The notes under the pieces were generated by a model, which saw nothing but the letters and a program-made list of their open reading frames with translations, had not been told where the DNA came from and made no database searches. A stretch of DNA of 64,000 nucleotides, taken from assembly GCF_018687715.1 (NCBI RefSeq), contig NC_056759.1, forward strand, positions 1,141,501 through 1,205,500, given 5' to 3'. The DNA comes from Carya illinoinensis. Lineage: Eukaryota > Streptophyta > Magnoliopsida > Fagales > Juglandaceae. The translations under genes were made by a program, and so were the position numbers. Positions 32,630 to 43,300 of the stretch are shown here, in pieces; position 1 is the first letter of the stretch; every line of letters begins with the position of its first letter.

Positions 32630-33589
32630 TAGGCCTGAACAACAGCCCGCCCAATCAAGATTTGGCCCGACCCGTTGTGGCCCGCAACCCAGTGGCATCG
32701 CAGGATGGCCCGATCCGACCCGAATGATTCGGGTCGGGTTAAATCTGCGATTTTTTCGCCTAAATGCAGAAGTACGAAGTTGTGGTGGGAGACACAACAA
32801 TTGTTGCTAATCGCTCCTTATATGTTGATTTCACTTTGCCTTACTCAGAATCGGGCGTGTCAATGGTGGTTCCAGTGAAAGATGAAGAGAAGAACAACTT
32901 TTGGATTTTTTTAAAGCCACTAAGCTTGGATCTGTGGTTAACAACAGGTGCAGCATTTGTCATTACAGGTTTGGTGATTTGGGTTCTTGAACACCGAATA
33001 AATAGTGAGTTCAGAGGCCCGCCAGATCAACAACTTGGCATGATTTTCTGGTTCTCCTTCTCAACAATGGTCTTTGCTCACAGTAAATATCCTTCAACCC
33101 CATAAAAAGATTTTCTTTCCCTTCCCCCCCTCCCCGCCAAAGTTTAACATAATTGATTGTGTATATTGACATCATTATAATGAATCCAGGGGAGAGAATG
33201 GTAAGCAACTGGTCAAGATTCGTAATGATCCACGCAGAGAAGGAACATACCTCCTTCTTGGAGACCCACGCCAAAACTGATCTTGAAGCTACAGCCGAAG
33301 AGAGAGAGAGAGACCCACGCAACCGTCTGTGTGAGAGAGAGAGAGAGCGAGAGAAAGAGAGATCACGTTGGTGAGAGAGAAGTTGAGAGAGAGAGAGGGA
33401 GGGGGGCTAGGGTTGAAGACGAAGGGAGATGGGAGTCGGGAGTCTCGGGACTGAGGGATACGGGTTGATTTCTTCAGCTGCGGTTTCGCCCGCATAACAT
33501 TTCATATGACCCGTTTCAATTTTAACCCGAAGTTTATCGGGTGGATCTGATCGGGTCAACCGGTTTATAAAAATTTATGCACACCCCTA
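32630..33589 (+). mobile_element. hAT-like element carrying glutamate-receptor exons (Pack-type, 960 bp)
   Basis: Inserted in the 3' LTR with an 8-bp duplication ATATATAT (32622-32629 and 33590-33597); the 5' LTR shows the empty site. The ends are short imperfect inverted repeats: TAGGCCTGAACAA at the left and TAGGGGTGTGCATAA reading in from the right. Subterminal GGGTCGGG/CCCGACCC motifs occur on both sides, as in hAT elements. The interior carries a host-gene fragment (next entries) and GA-rich sequence. No transposase ORF. Small DNA elements that pick up gene pieces are known in plants as Pack-type elements. Confidence 0.8.
32764..33230 (+). pseudogene. Captured plant glutamate receptor-like (GLR) gene fragment with intron
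   Basis: An open segment, about 32764-33083, encodes the GLR region from the end of the ligand-binding lobe to the pore: VVGDTTIVANRSLYVDFTLPY, SESGVSMVVPVKD, WIFLKPLSLDLW, the first membrane span ending VIWVLEHRIN, and the pore-side GMIFWFSFSTMVFAH. At 33084 a donor-like GTAAAT begins an intron of about 108 bp ending in AG at 33191; the frame then resumes with RERMVSNWSRFVMI, the next GLR segment, and stops matching after that. So the capture was from genomic DNA and spans exon-intron-exon. The clade resembles GLR2 by memory. It lacks the amino-terminal domain and most of the channel and cannot form a receptor. Confidence 0.85.
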
Positions 33590-33721
33590 ATATATATGGT
33601 TGAATTCTTTAAGAAATTCATAAGTTTCATAACTTTTCTGAACTCTATCTCTTTCTCTCTCCTTTTAAAAGTTTTATAATACGTTATGACTCTCTCTTTT
33701 CTATGATTTTATAATAAAGAG

Positions 33722-34352
33722 GATAATAACCCTATTATTATTCAATGAATAAGGGTAATGAATAAAGGTCGATGCCCAAATGTTAATCGGAAATTCTTGA
33801 AACAAAGAAATGTAAGCGCTGGATCCAAGTCCATTAATGTTAGATGGAGTGAGTAGTTGGCCCAAACCAATTAAAGCCAGACCCAACAACAAAGTACGGA
33901 ATCAACCATAAAGACGCTAGTTTTTGATAGGCCCCATGGACCTACCCAGTTAGTAACTTCTTGGTCTTTCTAATTTCAATGATTTTTTTTTCTTTTTCAT
34001 TCATTTATTTTATTCTTCCTTTCATCTCTTTTTTTTCATCTCAATAACAATAGGTTCTAGGATAAAAAAAAAAAAAAAAAAAGCCATTTAAACTCATGCC
34101 GGAGGTTCAAAACGACATCCTTTTAGTTTTAAATATTTGACAATGTCACAAGCTTAAATTTTAACTCATCAGGCACGTATCAAGTTACATTATTTTGCAT
34201 TAAAAAAAATTATAAAAAAAATTAGCAATATTATTTCAGAAGAGAAGTACAATATACATAAAAAGAGTAGATAAAATAAATTTTAAAATTAACATAATTT
34301 TATATAAATTATTTAATAAAAATAACTTTAGAAGTTATGCCTAAATATTTTT
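33722..34352. other. Spacer
   Basis: Follows the target duplication of the outer element. It contains an A run (34065-34082) and AT-rich sequence. No gene or repeat family is recognised. Confidence 0.5.
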
Positions 34353-34814
34353 CTATTGAAATTGCGGAATCTCAAGGACGGGTAGCTTTTCAAGAGGCAG
34401 AAAGATGACTTCACAGAACGTACTGATTTTATTGAAAGAAATGATATATGAAACAAAAGAAGATGATATTGTCTGCACTCTCTTCAGCTTTGGTGGCCCC
34501 GACGCGTAGTACCCCGCGGCCCCGCCCATCGACTTGACCTTCTCTTGCGGCCTTTTTCCGATCGAGGATTCAAACCAACTACTAATTATGCTCATGAAAA
34601 TTGAGAGACAGAGCAGAGAGAGTCCTGGACTTTGAAAAATAGCATCAAACTCAATCAAAACATGTAGGCATGGTGGGGTTCTTGCGTCTCTGACAAGACA
34701 GTATCTGATCTGGGGTTCCTTCTGTAGGTCTGGGGTCTCTAGTGGTTCGAGATTAATGTCATATAAATCTGCCACAAATGTGAAAGCTTGAAGAAACCAG
34801 AAGTAGCCCACCAC
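34353..34814 (-). CDS. Hypothetical small protein ORF
   Basis: A 153-codon minus-strand ORF, unusual for this AT-rich spacer because its central part is GC-rich (SSIGKRPQEKVKSMGGAAGYYASGPP is encoded there, in two stretches). A shorter form starting MSIISSWFESS is possible. ATG-distal sequence contains AATAAA on the gene strand near 34425, which could be a polyadenylation signal inside the ORF, arguing for an upstream stop by splicing or against coding. About 55-75 bp upstream lies a G-box, CCCACGTGTGC, with a second ACGT core beside it. No family recognised. It may be a gene with an intron I cannot place, or chance. Confidence 0.3.
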   Translation of the reverse strand: MVGYFWFLQAFTFVADLYDINLEPLETPDLQKEPQIRYCLVRDARTPPCLHVLIEFDAIFQSPGLSLLCLSIFMSIISSWFESSIGKRPQEKVKSMGGAAGYYASGPPKLKRVQTISSSFVSYIISFNKISTFCEVIFLPLEKLPVLEIPQFQ

Positions 34815-36696
34815 TGTCCAACGTGCATGGAAGTATACCTAACGACAACAAACTATACATGCTGGATCCCACGTCCCACGTGTGCGGTGCTCGTGGATGG
34901 TTGCACTTGGTGACCAATTCAAATGACACGCACAATGCATCAATGGCCAAGCTGGTAAATGATGATTTTCGCCTTTTAAGTTTTTTCATTCTAATAATTA
35001 TTATATAGGCTAATCTTATCAAGTAAGTTATTGTAAAAGACAATGTTAGGGATCCTATTGGGGATCTCGTTCATTTTTACCGTTTCAATTTTTTATTTTA
35101 TTTTTTAGTTTATTTTTTAATGTAATGATTAAGAAATGTTGTTTAATCATAATTTTTTTAACACTTTTAAATATTTTAAAAAAAGGAATAAATTTCACAA
35201 TATTATTAAATAATATTTTCTTAATCACTATGTAAAAAAAATAAAAAATAAAATAAAATATTGGAACGGTAACATTGATGATTAATTTGTTCCAAGTTTA
35301 TAATTCAATCATCCTAGTTAAATTGCGATATTTAATAAACACTTTAACGGGGTAGGAAATTCGTATTTAGATAGGTTAACACTGAATTTATTAATTATCA
35401 GTGCTATATTTATAAAGAAATTTTATAAAAATAAATTTATAAAATGATTTGATTTCAGATAATAAATTAGATTTATTTTATAATAAAAATAATTTTATAA
35501 CTTAACATATTATATAAAATTACGTAAATTTATAAATTTATTTTTATAAAATTTATTTTGTAATTAAAACAATTTTTTTTATATAATAAAAGATAATACC
35601 GAAAAGCTAACGGGTACTGCATATTTGTTCTGTTCAACAATCATGAATAAACTGCAGTGTCATACAAATTACTGCTAAGGTCAAACTTTGAAACATTTTT
35701 TTGTCTTTATTGGCCCACTTAGGTTAAACTTTTATTGAGTGGTCGGGTCAAACAAATGACCGAAACAAAATGTTAAACAGCAGATTTTCATGAGAATCCC
35801 AAATCATAGACCTAATCCAATGCGTTTACATCATGAAGCTTTAAAAAAATCTGAACATTTATCAAATTATATTGATCTTAATGAGTGCAGACATATAAAA
35901 TCATGTGACCTTTTTTATTAATGTTTTATTTTGTAAAATTCATTTAAGATGAGTTTAAATATTAAAATAAATTTAAATATATTTATAAAAAATTTTAAAA
36001 AAAATTATGAATCCTACATATAAATATGTGTTAATTTAAAAAGAATTATGAGTCTGACGTATAAAAAAATTTTAAGTTAAATGATATTTAATTTTAAATA
36101 TTTAAACATTAAAATAGATCTAAAATAAAATCCAACTTAAATGAGCTAAATTTAAGGAAACAAACCAAGTCTATCATTAATTACAAGAATGAAAGAGCTA
36201 ACATTTGAGAATAAACTTTAAGAGTTAAAGCTGATCACATCAATTCAATATTCATCGTACATGTGCTGTTGATCATGGGGCAGATGTGATTGCTGTTCTA
36301 AAGATACTGATCATGAACAATCGTAAAATTAATATCGCTTTAAAGAAAGGGGTGCTAAGTCCGAGAGATAAATACTTAAAATGAATATATAAATTTATAA
36401 TATTTATTAAGTATTTTTTTAATATTATTAAATGTTCAATAACTATTATTCTATATTTGAAAAATAAAAAACCCCGATCCCTGAATTACCAGCTATATTG
36501 GATTGGACTACTTCTTCCGTTTTTTTTAAAGAGTCAAGGGGCTAATTTAGGCAGCCTCAGTTAATCGCACGTTGATATTCATGCATCATTTTCTTCGCAT
36601 ATTGTCTGATCACACTACTGCTGGTCCTTTAGCCGACCCATGCAACTACCATGCTGTCCCCAACTATTTCCTTTCTTCCAGAAGATTTTGGTCATT

Positions 36697-36739
<43 letters not shown>

Positions 36740-36878
36740 AACTTGATGAACACGCTGCAGATAAGTACTTCCAAAGACCAAACAGAATCTTCATTCACCT
36801 TAACTAAGTCCCTATCTCTAGATTTCCTCCACATTTTTTAGCTTTGTCGACGTTGCCATTCTGCAATTGTTATATGAG
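34815..36878. other. AT-rich spacer and IAA29 promoter/5' UTR
   Basis: Most of it is AT-rich with no gene. A block from about 35930 to 36170 resembles short AT-rich MITE-like repeats elsewhere in the window. A (TC)n run at 36692-36735 lies roughly 150 bp before the IAA29 start codon, a usual place for pyrimidine-rich plant leader sequence. No classical auxin response element was spotted by eye. Confidence 0.5.
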
Positions 36879-38232
36879 ATGGACGATCTTCAACTGGGCC
36901 TGGCACTAAATCCAGTAGTTCATGACACTCCAGTAGTAAAGGTGGTGACGTTCGACCTAAATCATGATCATCGCGAGCTTCAACCGGTGGGTTCCGAACC
37001 ATCGAACTATCATGCCTGTCTGGAAAGCCAAAAATACGCCAAAAACAAACGTAATTCTGAGGATGCATTTGGAAAGACAGGAGATCAATACATGACACAA
37101 ACACTCCCCCTCATGAAGTTGTGGAGTGGCCAACCAAACGAGGACGATGATCCGAAAGGACAAAAGAAGTCTTGCATCATCAACAAGTAAGTTTTTAGAA
37201 GAAAAGAGTCTTTTATCCGATTAATCATCAGATATTTGTTGGCCAACATGCTTCTTCTTGTGTTTTTTCCCTTGTCTTTTTTAACAATAAGTTAATTAAT
37301 CATGTCTTATCATTTAACTTTTTCTTAATAAAATACGGAACAAAAAAAGAAAAAGAAAAAACTAAACTAAATTACATTCAGAATTCATGCGACCAATCAG
37401 CTAACTGCGATTTTCCTAGAACACTACATATATATATATAATATTTATATATATATAAATATTATATATATATATATAGTAAGGCTTTCAGCTTATATTT
37501 TGTAAGTTCTATGCAAGTAGTAGTACTTTAGAGGGGTTTTAGACTGATCGAGCATGGAAAGTATATACTTCGATCTACATGATCAATTGGTATTATTTCA
37601 AATGACAGGAAAGAAGAGGAAGAAAATCATGTGGTGGGGTGGCCACCTATAAAACCAATATGGGTTAAGAAACAGCTCCATCAGCATCAAGGTGGGCAAA
37701 TTAAGATCAGTGATCGGACGGCCGAGAGAGCTGGTACTGGACCAAACTCTTTGTATGTGAAGGTCAAGATGGAGGGGGTACCAATAGCAAGGAAGATTGA
37801 TCTGAGGCTCTATCACTCTTATCAGATGCTTAGAGACAGCTTGATCACCATGTTTGCTAAATATTGTAAGTGACAGCTAGCATTTTAAAAATTTGATACA
37901 AGGTGTTCTAGTGATCATGTACTGATTAATATTGGCCGGTTCTGCTTGGGATTATATATACTTATGCTCAGATCACCAACAAACTGAGAAAAATGGTGCA
38001 AGCTGCTGCTACACACTCACCTATCAAGACAAAGATGGAGATTGGCTGCTTGCAGGAGATGTTCCTTGGCAGTACGTATCTATATATTTTTACAATTTCC
38101 TCGTGTTATTTTTAAAAACTCGAATGGAGTCAAACCTAGCTGCTAATACGTACGAGGCCTAACAAACGATGATTTTGCAGAAGTTTCATGGAGTCTGTGC
38201 AGCGTTTGGAGATTATAAGGAATGACGGTTGA
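36879..38232 (+). CDS. IAA29: Aux/IAA auxin-responsive repressor, IAA29 type
   Basis: Four exons, 36879-37186, 37609-37865, 37972-38071 and 38181-38232, joined in frame to 238 residues. The protein is a nuclear repressor of auxin response factors that is destroyed via SCF-TIR1 when auxin is present. Domain I is the EAR-type LQLGLAL at residues 4-10, which recruits TOPLESS. Domain II, the degron, is VVGWPPIK at about 111-118. The PB1 (III/IV) part runs from about 150 with YVKVKMEGVPIARKIDLRLY and includes DGDWLLAGDVPW (GDVPW at 217-221). The WSGQPNEDDDP segment, the short IIRNDG end and the degron context resemble Arabidopsis IAA29 more than other members, from memory. All introns are GT-AG with the usual Aux/IAA positions. 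An out-of-frame ATG six bases upstream may slow initiation. Confidence 0.9.
37424..37480 (+). repeat. (TA)n-rich run in IAA29 intron 1
   Basis: Alternating TATATATA tracts with short inverted symmetry inside the first intron. Confidence 0.8.
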
Positions 38233-38747
38233 TCGCTGTAATAATGAATTAGATAGATTGATGATAACTCACATGAATATAAGAGTAACAAGTGCTTGAT
38301 GATCAATATGCATGGATGGGATAAATCAGATCCAAAAGAGACATATATGTACCTGATATCGGGTGTATTTTCGGTTTTATTAATGTCAGAGTCTCAATTT
38401 CAATTGACTTATATTGTATTAAAAACAAATACTAGAAGTAGAAACTATATGTATTTCGCCATATATATGAGTTTCGACACCTCTAGAGAAATTCTTACTT
38501 TACATTCATATTTTTTACGAGAAAAAAAAAAAAACAAGTTTTGATACATCTCTTGGTGTAAAAATATGAACAGTTATGTTTTAAGGATCAAGATCATTAT
38601 TTAAAATAAATAATAATAAGATAAGTGGTATCTGGTTTTGGGTCCAAGCCCACGGTCAGCCTTTTGCTAATAAAACTGGGGCGCTATTATCAGAACAACA
38701 GGCCCAAGTCCAAGACCAAGCCGGTATTGAAACGGTCCACTACTGTT
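38233..38747. other. IAA29 3' UTR and spacer before U6
   Basis: Contains the expected 3' UTR of IAA29 and then about 150 bp with several GCCCA motifs (for example near 38650 and 38701) leading into the U6 promoter. No ORF of note. Confidence 0.5.
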
Positions 38748-38790
38748 ATCCCACATCGTTCAGGCTGAACGAGTTCAATTCCTTTATATA
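38748..38790 (+). promoter_or_regulatory. U6 promoter: USE and TATA box
   Basis: The upstream sequence element ATCCCACATCG is at 38748-38758, a perfect fit to the plant consensus RTCCCACATCG. A TATA box TTTATATA is at 38783-38790. The gap of 24 bp between them is the spacing that directs RNA polymerase III; Pol II snRNA genes have about 10 bp more. Confidence 0.93.
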
Positions 38791-38813
38791 GCATCACGCA
38801 ACAAATTGCAAGC

Positions 38814-38833
38814 GTCCCTTCGGGGACATCCGA

Positions 38834-38865
<32 letters not shown>

Positions 38866-38915
38866 GGCCCCTGCGCAAGGATGACACGCACAAATCGAGA
38901 AATGGTCCAAATTTT
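38814..38915 (+). ncRNA. U6: U6 spliceosomal snRNA
   Basis: Starts GTCCCTTCGGGGACATCCG, the 5' stem-loop, and contains the invariant ACAGAGA box (near 38852) and AGC triad region GATTAGCATGGCCCC, then ATGACACGCACAAATCG. It ends in a T8 run, the Pol III terminator. U6 forms the catalytic centre of the major spliceosome. The body matches plant U6 from memory with about one substitution (CGCACAAATC where Arabidopsis has CGCATAAATC), so with a perfect promoter and terminator it looks functional. Confidence 0.96.
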
Positions 38916-40337
38916 TTTTGACCATTTTGCCCTGCAATTTTTTTTGTGATTTTACCATAACATCCTTAAAGAGTTTCTAACTCTCCGAAATACCACCGGC
39001 TCTCATTCCATCTGACCTTTTTTTCGTTCGGAACACCGGGGGCCCTGCAACTTCTGGTTGTTGAGGTTAAACAGCCATCGTGTTGACAATTGCTAGCCTT
39101 TTTTGTGTTTTATTTTTGGCCAAACCTGCAGAATTCGAAAGGAGAGCAACCTGAACTCATGCACTAGAAATCATCTAAAAATATTACAGATCCATGTGCA
39201 GGTTGAATATGTGAACTTTGAAGCATATCACACTAGATCGTCTTTGATCGGTTAGTCCCCCCATATTCTGGTTTGTTTCATTACTTCTTGAAAACGAACC
39301 TATGACATTTGATAGTAACAGTGTGTTGCAGAAAAAGTTAAGTAAGGTCGAGAGAATCCATCTACAAACCATTGCAAAAAGATGTAGCACTTGGTGATCG
39401 GAGAATCTGATGTAAAGTGCAAGGAAAGAGGGGCCGTGATTTGCGCTGATTTAAGTACTTTTTTGTGACTCAAAATTATATTAATTGTTGTATCCGTTTT
39501 GTTTCGAAGTCTACTTGGAAAAATCATTCATGGCCGGTTTGTATGCTTTTGGTGAAAGCAATTCATATGTTACATTTTCAGATTCCTTCGACAGAAGAAG
39601 CGATGAAGAAAGTATATATTAAGGAAAGAAAAATGTTGTCTTTTTCTCTAATTGTGCATCCTTTGCTTGGATGTTTCTGCAACATCCTTTTCCTTTTCTT
39701 TCAACGGGATAAAGTGACTGAACCAAGTTCTCTGTTCAACCCTCAGGGCTCAGCTGGATTTGAATAATGGGATTGATCAAATGGGTTGCAGCAACATTTG
39801 AAGCAATATCTGTGAATCCTGTGATGGCCCATTTGGTGACAGTCCCATTTAATTGGCTCGTTGAATATTTGCACCCTACATCTCTGTCGTTGACTACAGT
39901 CGATGTTTACAGGTTGCAATTTGATGCTCAAGTGGGCATATCTGTAGGGCAAAACGTCGCTGTGGTATTGCAAAGTGGGATTAAAGATAACAAAATACTG
40001 GTAGCTTGCTATTGGCGGCAATGAATCCGTCAAAGGTAGAAAAAAGGTCTATAATCTATATTCAAATTTTATAGCTATGTTTCGTCACCGTTTACATACA
40101 GCCAACGAAAATTCATGAGAAATATGTATTTGATATTAGCTTTAACCTCAAGTCTTGATTTTTCTTCTTGTTTTTTGTATGTGAGAAAAAAAAAATAATG
40201 CGCATGTTCTCTAGTCTCTATTGTCTTAAAATTTGCAGTCGGCATGTCATTGTCCTCTCTCTCTCTCTCTCTCGCTTATAATTATACTCGTCCGTGGCTA
40301 CCCATGTGCGTGAGTGTGTTGCTGGTGCTGCCCAGCA
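38916..40337. other. Spacer with unassigned ORFs and receptor promoter
   Basis: Two plus-strand ORFs abut here (39465-39767, and 39767-40024 starting MGLIKWVAATFEA). Neither shows a motif I recognise; the second lacks low-complexity bias and may be a gene relic. A short (CT)n run (40252-40273) lies 65 bp before the receptor start codon, within its presumed 5' UTR. Confidence 0.4.
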
Positions 40338-43300
40338 ATGGAGTTCTGGAGAATCTCTTTTCTTCTTCTCTGTGCATTTCAGCTTGTTTCTGCCCAGCAA
40401 ACAACTGCTCCTGATGAAGGTTTTCTAGCTGTTACGAATTCAGATTCTTATACAAGAAGTTCAGTTTTAGTCAATTTTCAATCAATGTTTCTAACCACTG
40501 CTTCTGTTGGTCAGTGGCTGCTCTCAACAAGATAATAGACTCCTGGAAATTGAGAAGCAAAGTGAACCTTTCTATCGACCCATGTAGCCAGAATGCACCA
40601 TGGGCTCCCGAGCTTGCGAATCCCCGTGTGGCTTGTAACTGTGCTGGCAACAGCTGCCACATCACTCACCTGTTAGTTCTCCTTCATCATTTATTAGTTG
40701 TCACATTTATTCTTGTTGGGTAAAGGAAGTTCCCAATTTCCCTTGATGCAGGAAGGTTTATGCTTTAGACATTTCTGGTGAAATACCCAAGGAAGTTTTT
40801 CTGCTAAAGGAGCTGATGGATTTGTGAGGAATCTATTCTTAAGATTTAAGAACCCCTTGTTGCTTTGATATGATTGATATTTGAAATCTAGCCTAATGAT
40901 GCAGGAATCTGGGTCAGAATGTTCTGAGTGGACCCATACCGGATGAAATTCAACAGTTGCAAAATATGCAATACCTGTAAGGCTGTAACTGCTAAACTAA
41001 CTTCTTTTTATCCTACTGCTAGTTTGAATGGATAGAATCAACTCACTGCCGCTTTTCATTTTCGTATATACGTTTGAGGTGTATTCATATTTGTTTTCTT
41101 TATGATGAGTGATTGAACAGTAGCCTGGGCATAAACAACCTGACAGGTCGAGTGCCTCCAGAGCTTGGTAATTTAACCAAGTTGGTTTCTCTGTAAGCAA
41201 ACATCCGCATTTTTTTGACGCTATTTTCTGTGTTTTTTAACTTCTTCTGTACTCGTCTAGTAATTTCCAAAAAACTTATCATATTACAGAAGTTTTAGCT
41301 CAAACAACTTCTTTGGACCGTTACCAATGGAGCTTGGAAAATTGACCTCCTTACAGCAGCTGTAAGTTTTTTCCATTTTTGCCAACTTTGAAGTAGCATC
41401 TTTCTCTTTGTCGTGCAACCTCATTTTTCACCTGTACTCCTTTCAGGTATATTGATAGCAGTGGAGCGAGTGGACCAATACCACAAGAACTTGCAAACTT
41501 AAAATCCCTACAAATTCTGTACTTAATCTCTCTTTTCTATATGCTTGAACGTGGTGCTTTTTGAAATATCAGAGTCTGATGGTGTCCGTTGTATATTCAT
41601 TGTGGATATTCTTTTCTTGTTTCAGCTGGGCATCTGATAATCTCTTTACCGGAAAGCTCCCAGAATTCTTTGGGACCCTTACAGAACTCAGGGACCTGTA
41701 TGCATGGATTTCCAATTGCTTATTGCTACTATATTTTCAAAATAGGAGGGTTCATTTCATTATGATATTTGATATATATTATGTTGACTGGTGCACTTTC
41801 TCTTTCATAGGCGACTTCAAGGTACCTTGCTTGAAGGCCCAATCCCAAGCAGTTTTGGTGCTCTAACTAAGCTAGAGAATCTGTAAGGCCTCTCCTAAAT
41901 ACGAACTTGCATGTTTTGATGTGTCTTGTGGACTTTAATTGTTGCTATAAGATCTATATCCTTTTGCACTTCTGATGTACTATTCGTGATTATGCTTTTT
42001 CCCCGACTCATTTGGGATTTCTGCTTTCCTTGTGTTCTTAGGAGAATCGGTGATCTTAGCAAGGAAGCCTCAAATCTTGATTTCCTGGAAAAGCAAACAA
42101 GTTTGGCCATACTGTAAGACGTTCTATGTTTAATATCGATCTTAGAAAAAGAAACTTAACATGAATCTTTAATGTACATTCTAAATTAACTTTCTCAAAC
42201 GTGTTTCATAGATCTTTGCGAAACTGTTTAGTGTCGGGCGAAATTCCAAAATGGATTGGCACATTTTCTAGGTTGCAACACCTGTAAGTAACCTTGACAA
42301 TATGTTTTTCTCATGATCAGAATCATTCACTTATTTGTGTTTCTGTTTCATTTAAATGAAGTAATCAAATCGTTTACCTTTTTCTAATATGAAGTTTTCT
42401 AAAGAACTCTTACTGATTTTCCATGTCTTCGACAGGGACTTAAGCTTCAACAAGTTGAGCGGCCAAATACCAGAATCATTAAAAGATTTTCCTTTGTTGC
42501 AATATCTGTAAGTAATCTAACAGACTTCCTTTTTTAAATTAAAGTACATTTCGATTTCACGAGAGAATGTTTCTTTGACCCCATGTTTTCTACAAGAAGT
42601 GTACATAATTTTAAATTAACGAACGTCATTCAATATTTTTGCTAAAGGAGTTTCCTCAGACAGATAATCTCTTGCTATGTCTCAGATTTCTGGGAAACAA
42701 TAACTTGAGTGGACAGCTACCTGCGAATATCATAAGTCCAAATCTCATCGCCTTGTAAGTGCATCCTTCAACTTATGATTTCCCTTCTTGTTTGTGAACA
42801 CGATTTCCCACTATCTGATGAAGTCTTGAGATTTTATTTCTTAATATTTGCCAAGCATGGTATCTCTTGACCGATCTATAATAGCTGCAATTTACAATAA
42901 AGGCAAAGCTGTTGCAGTCCTGTTGTAAGAAATATCTGTTTTTTCCTGCCTCTAAGGACGACCATAAGAATACACATAAAATGTTTTTATACCTGCTGTA
43001 AAAATTTTCTCGAATATAGTAACCTGTTTAAATCTCTCAGAAGTACAACTAATAATTCTGGTTTCTGGGCAGAGATATCTCCTTCAATCCCATCTCTGGC
43101 AGTTTACCTCTAAATTTTTCAAAGAGAGGCTTTTCAATGTAAGTTAATCTTCTCTTTACATCCCGTAAGCTAACTGCTTGATACTGTGATAAAGTAGTAC
43201 TATGAACCTATGCGAGCAGGCTTTTTGAAACTTATGGTGTGCCTTGATAGTTGTGGTGTCATTTAACATGAAATAACTTCCTTTTCCTCTTCAGGAACGT

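Larger units (their letters stand above)
18731..33716 (+). mobile_element. Old degenerate Ty1/copia element, host of two nested insertions
   Basis: LTRs at 18731-19122 and 32343-33716 flank a decayed gag-pol. A perfect 5-bp target duplication AAGAG lies at 18726-18730 and 33717-33721. Without the nested Sirevirus-like element and the hAT element it would be about 5.2 kb. A copia-type gag is readable at the 5' end, an integrase-RT linker near 29852-30091, and the RNase H tail near 31830-32035; most integrase and RT is missing or unreadable. Several segments are tandemly duplicated. An antisense ORF sits at 30953-31378. LTRs are clearly more diverged than those of the element inside it, consistent with greater age. 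Confidence 0.88.
32343..33716 (+). repeat. 3' LTR of outer copia element, interrupted
   Basis: The LTR occupies 32343-32629 and 33598-33716 (406 bp in total), with a hAT-like element between. It starts TGTTATAAACTATC after the purine tract CCAAAGGGGAAG and ends TTTTATAATA, where the 5' LTR has TTTTATAACA. It carries the same tandem 62-bp-type repeats as the 5' LTR. Confidence 0.88.

Noticed and set aside
33153..33495. Several ORFs across the GA-rich part of the hAT-like element
   Set aside because: Low-complexity readings; only the glutamate-receptor segments have family support.
39767..40024. 85-codon ORF starting MGLIKWVAATFEA as a gene
   Set aside because: No motif, no splice context or promoter was found; kept only as a note in the spacer entry.
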